This document shows positions 57,909 through 64,000 of a DNA stretch of 64,000 bases, in pieces. This DNA comes from an uncultured Lysobacterales bacterium (lineage in GTDB: Bacteria > Pseudomonadota > Gammaproteobacteria > Xanthomonadales > Xanthomonadaceae), in NCBI GenBank assembly GCA_946886865.1, contig CAMPJI010000003.1, positions 1-64,000 of the forward strand. Direction: 5' to 3'. Every line of letters starts with the position of its first letter. Within the stretch, counting starts at the first letter, position 1. The notes under the pieces were generated by a model. The model did not search any database and was not told where the DNA came from. It saw nothing but the letters and a program-made list of their open reading frames with translations. Made by a program: the position numbers and the translations under genes.

Positions 57909-58519
57909 CTCGATCCTCCATCGGGAAGCGTCGCGCGGGCGGCCTCGAGGTCGTCGAACGTGTTGAGGTTGCCCAACTGCACGCCGGGCAGCCTGGTCGG
58001 CCGCAGGCGCGCGGCATCGACGAGCTGATGAACGGCCAGCCGGCCTGCCGCCAGTGCAGCCCGGGCGTGGATGGCCAGGACATCCGTCGCCCAGAGCGCC
58101 GCCAGCGGTTGAAGTCCCTCATCGTCGTGGACGACCGCTCCGGCGACGCCACTCTCGGCCAAGGCCGCATCCATCAGGCGCTCCAGCAGATCCACGGGAG
58201 GGTCGACCGCATCGACCGGCAAGGTCAGCAGCCACGGGGTTCGACACGCGTTGGCGAGCGCCGCCAGCCCGGCGACCGGCCCCAAGCCGGGGGTGGTATC
58301 GGCGATGACACGCAGGCCCAGCAACGCGTAACCCGCGACGGGCCCGTTGCTGCTGACCAGGACCTCCGCAACCTCCGGGAACAGCGCAGCCAGGCGCACC
58401 ACCTGGGGTTGCCCGTCGCACAGCAGCCACGCCTTGTCGACACCGCCCAGCCGCGTGCCCTGCCCGCCCGCCAGCAATCCGAGCGTGACCGGACGTGCGT
58501 CGGCCGCCGCGCGGGTCAC
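57905..58519 (-). CDS. mobA: Molybdenum cofactor guanylyltransferase MobA
   Basis: A 204-residue nucleotidyltransferase that adds GMP to Mo-molybdopterin to give the bis-MGD cofactor. [19 protein letters not shown] (residues about 14-32) is the GTP-binding signature, and [10 protein letters not shown] carries the metal-binding acidic residue. It overlaps der (stop at 58516) by 4 bp and moeA by 4 bp, so it is coupled on both sides. Confidence 0.94.
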   Translation of the reverse strand: MTRAAADARPVTLGLLAGGQGTRLGGVDKAWLLCDGQPQVVRLAALFPEVAEVLVSSNGPVAGYALLGLRVIADTTPGLGPVAGLAALANACRTPWLLTLPVDAVDPPVDLLERLMDAALAESGVAGAVVHDDEGLQPLAALWATDVLAIHARAALAAGRLAVHQLVDAARLRPTRLPGVQLGNLNTFDDLEAARATLPDGGSR

Positions 58520-59913
58520 TTGCGCTTGACGTGCCTGATCAGGCGACGCTTCTTCGCCACCTGCTTGTCGGTCAGCACGTTCTTCTTGCCTTCGTACGGG
58601 TTGGTGCCTTCCTTGAACAGGAAGCGCACGGGCGTGCCGACGAGCTTGAAGCGCTTGCGGAAGAAATTCTCCAGATAACGCTTGTAGCTGTCGGTCAGCG
58701 TGCGCAGGCGGGTGCCGTGCACCGTGAATGTCGGCGGATTGGTGCCGCTGGGATGGGCAAACCGCAGCTTGGCGACATGCCCACGCACGACCGGCGGCGG
58801 GTTGGTCTCATAGGCGATCTCGACCGCCTTGGTGACCTCGGTGGTGCCGAACTCGCGGGTCGCCGACGTGTGCGCCCGGTGGATGGCGTTGAACAGTTCG
58901 CGTAGCCCCGAGCCGTGCTTGGCGCTGATGCGCACCGCTTCGGCCCACTCCACGAACGCGAGCTTTCGCGCCAGCAGCGCTTCGGTCTGCTGCCGCTGGT
59001 AGTCGGTCTGCCCGTCCCACTTGTTGACCGCCACCACCAGCGCACGGCCGGCATCCAGGGCGTACCCCAATACGCTGGCATCCTGGTCGGTCACGCCCTC
59101 GCCGGCGTCCAGCATGACCACCGCCACCTGGCACTGCTCGATCGCCTGAAGCGTCTTGATGATGGAGAACTTCTCCACCGCATCATCCACGCGCGCCTTG
59201 CGGCGCACGCCGGCCGTGTCGATCAGCCGGTACAGGCGGCCATCGCGCTCCATGTCGACCGACACCGAGTCGCGCGTCGTGCCGGGCACGTCGGAGGCGA
59301 TCATCCGCTCCTCCCCCAGCAGGCGGTTGACCAGGGTCGACTTGCCCACGTTCGGGCGACCGATGAAGGCCACGCGGATGCGCGATGGATCCGTGTCCAG
59401 TTGCGCGGTCGCGCCCTCTTCGGGCAACTTCTCGATGATCTCGTCGATCAGGTCGTCGATGCCCTGGCGGTGCGCCGAGGAGATCGCCAGCATTTCGGCG
59501 AAGCCGTACCGGGCGAAGTCCGCGCGCACGGCGTTCGACTCCAGGCCCTCGGTCTTGTTGATGACCAGCATCGTGGGGCGGGAGGCCTTGCGCAGCCAGC
59601 GCAGGATGTCGTCGTCCAGCGCGGAGGCGCCCTCGCGCCCATCGACGATAAACAGCACCAGGTCCGCTTCTTCAGCCGCTGCCCGGGCCTGACGGGCCGT
59701 GGCGCCAGCGAGCCCTTCATCTTCACCCGCGATGCCGCCGGTATCGACCACGGCAAACGCACGCTGACCCTCCGGCCGACAGACGCCGTAGTGGCGGTCA
59801 CGGGTTACGCCCGGCTCGTCGTGGACGAGCGCGTCGCGGGTGCGCGTAAGCGCGTTGAACAACGTGGACTTGCCAACGTTGGGACGGCCGACGAGGGCGA
59901 CGAGGGGCAGCAT
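58516..59913 (-). CDS. der: Ribosome-assembly GTPase Der
   Basis: A 465-residue double GTPase for 50S subunit maturation. The first G domain has GRPNVGKST (9-17), DTGGI and NKTEG. The second has another [13 protein letters not shown] and NKWDG. The C-terminal KH-like domain contains PPTFTVHG and ends in a basic [12 protein letters not shown] tail. The ATG at 59913 starts just before the first G1 motif; a frame extending to 59979 is not conserved. It follows bamB by about 140 bp, the common bamB-der order. Confidence 0.98.
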   Translation of the reverse strand: MLPLVALVGRPNVGKSTLFNALTRTRDALVHDEPGVTRDRHYGVCRPEGQRAFAVVDTGGIAGEDEGLAGATARQARAAAEEADLVLFIVDGREGASALDDDILRWLRKASRPTMLVINKTEGLESNAVRADFARYGFAEMLAISSAHRQGIDDLIDEIIEKLPEEGATAQLDTDPSRIRVAFIGRPNVGKSTLVNRLLGEERMIASDVPGTTRDSVSVDMERDGRLYRLIDTAGVRRKARVDDAVEKFSIIKTLQAIEQCQVAVVMLDAGEGVTDQDASVLGYALDAGRALVVAVNKWDGQTDYQRQQTEALLARKLAFVEWAEAVRISAKHGSGLRELFNAIHRAHTSATREFGTTEVTKAVEIAYETNPPPVVRGHVAKLRFAHPSGTNPPTFTVHGTRLRTLTDSYKRYLENFFRKRFKLVGTPVRFLFKEGTNPYEGKKNVLTDKQVAKKRRLIRHVKRK

Positions 59914-60052
59914 GGTTCGACCTTGAAGCGGGAACGGAGGCGTGGGGAGGACAGGGTCGCCCAGGTTCGCCCCGGTCACCCGCGTTCAGCGCTTGATACC
60001 CGCGATGGGCATCCAAGCATCGGCGGCGCGGGCATGCCGCGCCGCCGCAGTG

Positions 60053-61243
60053 TCATTGACCGAGACGGAAGGCGCTCAGGCGGCCGTCGGTGTCCTGCGC
60101 CAGCAGCACGCCATCGGCCACCACGGGCGCTGCACGGAGGGCATTGCCGGACACGCGCGTGCGGGCAGCGAACTCGCCGTTCTGCAGGTTCAGCCAGTGC
60201 AGGTAGCCATCGAAGTCGCCGACCACGGCATAGTCACCCTGTACCGCCGGTGCGGTGAGGTTGCGCCGCGCCAGGCCCGGCTGCTGCCAGAGCGCGCTTC
60301 CGGAGGCCTTGTCCAGCGCATAGACGGTGCCGTCGGGTGCCGAAACGACGAGGCGGTCCGGCGCCAGGCCGATGCGACCTGCGCCGCCCTGCTGGCTGGA
60401 CCACATCGGGCGCCCGGTCGGGCCGTCGATGGCGAGGGTCTGCTGCTGGAAGCTGGTGGCGTATATCGCGGCGCCGTCCAGCACCGGAGTGCCGTCGACA
60501 TCCGCCATCCGGTCGAGCTCGGTGCGCCCTTCCTGATCGCCAACCACCTGCTCCCACAGCGGCGCGCCGTCGGTGGCGCTCAGGGCGGCAATGGTGCCGT
60601 CGTCGTTGCCCACGAACACGTAGCCCGGACCGAGCAGCACGGCATCGTTGCCACGCACGGACAGCGACGGCACATCGCGGTTCCAGAACCAGCGACGCTC
60701 GCCACTGGCGGCATCGAGCGCGGTGACGCGACCGTCATTGGAGCGCACGAACACCATGCCCATACCGATGGCGGGTGCGGCGATCACCTCGTTGTTGACC
60801 TTCGCTTCCCAACGCTGCGCGCCCGTGGCGGCGTCGAGCGCGATCACTTCACCGTCCAGGCCACCGACCACGACCAGCCCGTCGCCGGCACCGGGGCCGC
60901 CGCTGATGCGCACGTCAGAGGCGTAATGCCAGGCGGACGCACCCGTCTGGAGATCGAGTGCGCGCACCCCACCCTCGATGGCCGCCGCGTAGACGCGGCC
61001 GTCCAACACGACCGGGCCCTGGCGCGCGCCCAGACGACCCTCGCCCTTGCCCACGTTCGACGACCACAGTTCCGCGACGCTGGCCGAGGGGGTGAACTCG
61101 GTCAATGCGGCGGGTTTACCCGCCTCGTCGTCATCGCTGTCGAACCAGCCACGAACGGTCGTGCAACCCGACAGGACGGCCAGGCACGCCACGGCGGCGG
61201 CGGTGCGCAGGAGAAAGCGGTGCGGATGCAGTGCGGACTTCAT
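60053..61243 (-). CDS. bamB: Outer-membrane assembly lipoprotein BamB
   Basis: A 396-residue lipoprotein of the BAM complex that inserts beta-barrel proteins into the outer membrane. The lipobox is VLSGC after a hydrophobic signal. The rest is an eight-bladed PQQ-type propeller with repeated ALDAATG, DGxVYALD and WxxxV units. The ATG at 61243 shares one base with the stop of the yfgM-like gene (TGATG), which fixes the start against a TTG codon just upstream. Confidence 0.96.
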   Translation of the reverse strand: MKSALHPHRFLLRTAAAVACLAVLSGCTTVRGWFDSDDDEAGKPAALTEFTPSASVAELWSSNVGKGEGRLGARQGPVVLDGRVYAAAIEGGVRALDLQTGASAWHYASDVRISGGPGAGDGLVVVGGLDGEVIALDAATGAQRWEAKVNNEVIAAPAIGMGMVFVRSNDGRVTALDAASGERRWFWNRDVPSLSVRGNDAVLLGPGYVFVGNDDGTIAALSATDGAPLWEQVVGDQEGRTELDRMADVDGTPVLDGAAIYATSFQQQTLAIDGPTGRPMWSSQQGGAGRIGLAPDRLVVSAPDGTVYALDKASGSALWQQPGLARRNLTAPAVQGDYAVVGDFDGYLHWLNLQNGEFAARTRVSGNALRAAPVVADGVLLAQDTDGRLSAFRLGQ

Positions 61244-61872
61244 CAAGACTGGGCCTCGGAACGGTCGACGGACCCACCGGCATCGGTGAGTTTCAATTCA
61301 AGAATGCCGCGCTGCGGGGAGGCGATGTCCATGCCTGCAAGCGCCCGGGTGTAGGCCTCGCGCGCCAGCTCGGCCTTGCCGAGCGCCAGCTGTGCATCAC
61401 CGCGGATCTCGAGCGCGGCCGGACCGTCGTCCAACGCAAGCAGCTCAAGCGCCTGCGCGGGCTCCCCGGTATCGATCAGCAGGCGGGCCAGCCGTCGCGC
61501 GACGACCTCCTGCATGGCCGGGTCTTCGCTGCGGATCGCACGCAGCGTCGTGATCGCGGCGTCGGCCTGCGCGGCTTCGACTTGCGCAGCCACAAGCTGC
61601 AACCACGCCAGCTCCTGGAACCTGCCGGGAGGCAGCGCGGCGATCTTGTCCGATGCCGCGGCAGCATCGTCCTGGATGCCATCCAGCGCCTGTTGGTACT
61701 GGTCGGCCGCGGCCAGCTTCCGGGCATCCTGCTCGCCCTGCCACCACTGCCAGCCGCCAATGGCGGCCAGTCCCAGGACCACGCCACCGATGAGGCCGGC
61801 GCCGTTGCGCCGCAACCAGTCCTGTACGCGTTCGCTTTGTTCGTGTTCGTCGAGCAGATCGTCTAGCGCCAT
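61243..61872 (-). CDS. yfgM: YfgM-like tetratricopeptide membrane protein
   Basis: A 209-residue protein with a cytoplasmic N-terminus, one transmembrane helix (GAGLIGGVVLGLAAIGGWQWW, about 25-46) and a periplasmic TPR-like domain. YfgM links the SecYEG translocon to periplasmic chaperones. The gene order yfgM-bamB-der supports the assignment. It starts about 105 bp after rodZ. Confidence 0.9.
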   Translation of the reverse strand: MALDDLLDEHEQSERVQDWLRRNGAGLIGGVVLGLAAIGGWQWWQGEQDARKLAAADQYQQALDGIQDDAAAASDKIAALPPGRFQELAWLQLVAAQVEAAQADAAITTLRAIRSEDPAMQEVVARRLARLLIDTGEPAQALELLALDDGPAALEIRGDAQLALGKAELAREAYTRALAGMDIASPQRGILELKLTDAGGSVDRSEAQS

Positions 61873-61926
61873 GCCGGGCTGCCATGCAGGGGGCCCACCA
61901 GTCGGCGGGCCGGGGATAGAAATGCG

Positions 61927-61950
61927 ATCGGCCGGACTACGCCGGCCGAT
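61927..61950. terminator. Hairpin between rodZ and yfgM, possible weak terminator
   Basis: ATCGGCCGG / CCGGCCGAT with a 6-nt loop. The minus-strand side is followed only by a modest pyrimidine stretch (CGCATTTCTATCC), so attenuation rather than full termination is likely. Confidence 0.45.
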
Positions 61951-61977
61951 GCGAGGGGCGTGAGCCGCGGCGCGGGA

Positions 61978-62796
61978 TCAGTCGCGAACCGGCGCCAGCG
62001 AGCCGTCAGAGGATAGCGTAAAGCGCGCGACGTTCGCTCGGATGAACGGCTGGAGGTCGATCGCCTCGCCGTCCCGACGCGCCTCGACAGCAGCTGAATT
62101 GCCGAGCACCACGCGCCCCACCTGCCCCTTGCCGTAGCTCAGACGCTGGCCCGGCTCCATCATGCCCTGCTCCAGGGCCTCGCCCTCCTGCGAGAACACC
62201 TGCACCCAGCTGGCTTCGTTGAACTTCAACGACAGGCCAGATGCGGAAGCCGGATCAGTCGACTTGCGCTGCGGCAGAGCCGCCATGGAGGCGATGATGG
62301 GCGTGCGCTCCACGGGTGCCCGCGCCTCAGGGCGAGGGTCGGGAGCGCCGGTAACCGCAGCCGGCAGGTCCAGGGACTCCACCGCCAACCCGTTTGACAG
62401 ATGCGGCCGGGTGGCCAGCCATACCGGCAGCGCAATCGCGACGGTCAGCACCACGTAAACGGCCCGCCGTGCCAACTGTTCGGCCATCACGCGGTATCGA
62501 GGGACATGGGTGTGGCTAACGAGCTCCGGTGGCGCGACCGGCTTGATGGGCGACTCCAACAGCTCATGCTCGATGTCGACCTTCAACAGGCGCGCGTAGC
62601 TTCGCAGTTGTCCCCGGACGAACACCGGCGCCCCGAGCGGGGTCCAGTCGTCCGCTTCCAGCGCGCGCACCACGCGCACCGGCATTTTCAGCCGCGCGGC
62701 AACGTCTTCATGGGTGAGCCCGGCCGCTACACGTGCCGCCCGAAGGCGCGCACCGCAACCGTCGCAACCGGGTGCGACATCGTTGGTCTGGATCAT
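61978..62796 (-). CDS. rodZ: RodZ-like cytoskeletal/HTH membrane protein
   Basis: A 272-residue protein. The N-terminal HTH_25 domain (LRAARVAAGLTHEDVAARLKMPVRVVRALEADDW, then FVRGQLRSYARLL) binds MreB in RodZ. One transmembrane helix follows (VYVVLTVAIALPVWLA, near 112-128). The periplasmic C-terminus is a DUF4115-type beta domain (SLKFNEASWVQVFSQEGEALEQGMM...). It helps to set rod shape. Its ATG at 62796 overlaps the pilF stop by 4 bp. Confidence 0.9.
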   Translation of the reverse strand: MIQTNDVAPGCDGCGARLRAARVAAGLTHEDVAARLKMPVRVVRALEADDWTPLGAPVFVRGQLRSYARLLKVDIEHELLESPIKPVAPPELVSHTHVPRYRVMAEQLARRAVYVVLTVAIALPVWLATRPHLSNGLAVESLDLPAAVTGAPDPRPEARAPVERTPIIASMAALPQRKSTDPASASGLSLKFNEASWVQVFSQEGEALEQGMMEPGQRLSYGKGQVGRVVLGNSAAVEARRDGEAIDLQPFIRANVARFTLSSDGSLAPVRD

Positions 62797-63632
62797 CGCC
62801 TGCTTTCTTCCCCCGTACCGGAGCCCGAAGCGCTCGGGAACTCCGCCCTCATTCGCTGAACGTATCTGGCGGCTGCGGCGCTGTCGCCGAGCATTTCCTC
62901 AATTTGTGACGCAAGCAGCAATGATGCCGCATCCGGCGGCGCCGCAGTCAGTCGTCGTTCAGAAAAGGCCCGGGCCTGCATCCCATCGCCCCGTCGATAT
63001 GCCCGCTCCGCTAAGGTGGCAAGCGCGATCGGATTAGCGGGGTCCATCTGGATCGCCGTCCGCAAATAGGCATCCGCACGCGTGTCGAGCCCAGCCCGAT
63101 CCGCACACCGACCGGCATTGGCCAACGCGCCGGCCCGTGTCGGGTAACCCGGAGCGGCCACCGCACGCTCGAACCACTCGAGCGACGCCTGCTCGCGGCC
63201 ATTCGAGCACAGCCAAGTGCCGTAATTGTTGAGCGGCCCGCCCCGGTTCGGCGCGAGCTCCGTGGCCTTGCGGTAATACTCGCCTGCCTGCGCAGCGTGT
63301 CCCTTCTGGTCATGGATCACCGCCAGCAGGGTGTAGCCGCCTTCCGAGGCCGCATCCAGCCTGATTGCCTGGCGCGCCTCGTCTTCCGCCTTCCCGAATT
63401 CGCGTCGGGCCAGATGCGCTTGGGCGCGCCGCAGGTGGACGCTCGCCTTGCGGGCCGCGACGCGCTCGCTGGATTCGCGCACGTCAACGTCCGCTGCCAC
63501 CTTCTCGAAGTCGCCCCGCTCCAGGCTGGGGCGGACAAACGTCAGCCGGTTGCAACCGGTCAGCGTCGCCACGGCCAACAGCAGCCCGATCACAGGCAGC
63601 GTGTACGGACGCAGCCGGGCATCAAGCGGCAT
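62793..63632 (-). CDS. pilF: Type IV pilus biogenesis/stability lipoprotein PilF (PilW)
   Basis: A 279-residue lipoprotein with a lipobox in VATLTGC. At least five TPR units follow (for example [30 protein letters not shown] and [27 protein letters not shown]). PilF/PilW pilots the PilQ secretin to the outer membrane. The ATG at 63632 begins the signal sequence; the longer frame runs into rlmN. The order rlmN-pilF-rodZ is the standard one in gammaproteobacteria. Confidence 0.93.
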   Translation of the reverse strand: MPLDARLRPYTLPVIGLLLAVATLTGCNRLTFVRPSLERGDFEKVAADVDVRESSERVAARKASVHLRRAQAHLARREFGKAEDEARQAIRLDAASEGGYTLLAVIHDQKGHAAQAGEYYRKATELAPNRGGPLNNYGTWLCSNGREQASLEWFERAVAAPGYPTRAGALANAGRCADRAGLDTRADAYLRTAIQMDPANPIALATLAERAYRRGDGMQARAFSERRLTAAPPDAASLLLASQIEEMLGDSAAAARYVQRMRAEFPSASGSGTGEESRR

Positions 63633-64000
63633 CGCTGACTCCGCCGTCCTGCAACGACTTGCGGAACTCCGCCTGCCGCCGCGTCCGGTCCATGACCTGG
63701 CCCTTGAGCTGGCCGCACGCCGCATCGATGTCGTCGCCCCGCGTACGCCGTACCGTCGTCAGCACCCGGGCGTCCTGCAGCAGCTTCTGGAACGTGCGGA
63801 TGTCCGTCTCCGGCGAGCGCTCGAAGCGCGTACCCGGGAACGGATTGAACGGGATAAGGTTGACCTTGGCGGCATCCTTCATCTGGACGGCATTTTCGAA
63901 CTGCCGCATCAGCCGAGCCAGTTCGCGCGCGTGGTGCGGCTGGTCGTTGACGCCCTTCATCAGGGTGTATTCAAAGGTGATGGACGAGCGCGGCTTCCGG
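63622..64000 (-). CDS. rlmN: 23S rRNA/tRNA adenine-C2 methyltransferase RlmN, C-terminal part
   Basis: The C-terminal 126 or so residues of RlmN; the gene continues beyond the window. [22 protein letters not shown] and the conserved C-terminal [18 protein letters not shown], with the Cys that forms the methyl-transfer intermediate, are clear. The enzyme is a radical-SAM methylase that modifies A2503 and certain tRNAs. Its end overlaps the start of pilF by 11 bp. Confidence 0.95.
   Translation of the reverse strand, partial: RKPRSSITFEYTLMKGVNDQPHHARELARLMRQFENAVQMKDAAKVNLIPFNPFPGTRFERSPETDIRTFQKLLQDARVLTTVRRTRGDDIDAACGQLKGQVMDRTRRQAEFRKSLQDGGVSDAA

Overview
The window looks like chromosome from a high-GC gammaproteobacterium of the Xanthomonadaceae/Lysobacteraceae, most like Lysobacter or Luteimonas. 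This is inferred from gene content and order: pilF-rodZ-yfgM-bamB-der, copL-copA-copB, a rhodanese-MoeB fusion, ppsR/ppsA back to back, and a REP-like hairpin built on GCAGGAGCGGCTTCAGCCG. Core genes are very GC-rich with tight ATGA stop/start overlaps.

Left host part (1-12171). A minus-strand operon of SDR, semialdehyde dehydrogenase, small membrane protein, beta-carbonic anhydrase and RidA-type deaminase resembles the lower part of the 2-aminomuconate (3-hydroxyanthranilate/kynurenine) pathway. Next come two small coupled genes, asnS, an IscA/HesB-type Fe-S carrier and a secreted DUF885 protein. A surface-glycan locus follows: a sugar epimerase and an ArnT-like GT39 on the minus strand, and a GT2 and a LAB_N-domain membrane gene on the plus strand.

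Central mobile element (12172-37745, 25,574 bp). The LAB_N gene is split. Its 5' part stops at 12171 and its missing 3' part resumes in frame at 37746. The intervening DNA has TGGG...CCCA ends, an exact 5-bp target duplication (CAGGG) and repeated TGTGCACTTTTCCG-like sites at both ends. It carries a four-gene minus-strand transposition operon, tnsA-like, tnsB-like (DDE), tnsC-like (AAA) and tniQ/tnsD-like, coupled by ATGA overlaps or short gaps. It is therefore a Tn7-like transposon. Cargo: a HTH protein, two unknown proteins, an XRE repressor with a palindromic operator, a type I secretion pair (HlyB/HlyD) with a small membrane protein and a 3002-residue RTX protein, a KfrA-like coiled-coil protein, two MbcA/ParS-like proteins around an unknown gene and, just inside the right end, a complete and diverged copy of the LAB_N gene that the transposon destroyed. 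This apparent replacement copy of the target is the most striking feature of the window.

Right host part (37746-64000). A copper-resistance operon (copL, copA, copB, DUF411), two tRNA genes (Glu-TTC, Ala-GGC), a DUF1249 gene, divergent ppsR and ppsA, a MscS channel, orn, a DUF2721 gene, tadA, guaA, guaB, folD, a DUF1244 gene, an alpha/beta hydrolase, a DUF2272 gene, a molybdenum-cofactor operon (mobA, moeA, rhodanese-moeB), and der-bamB-yfgM-rodZ-pilF ending in a truncated rlmN. Apart from the transposon this is ordinary core genome.
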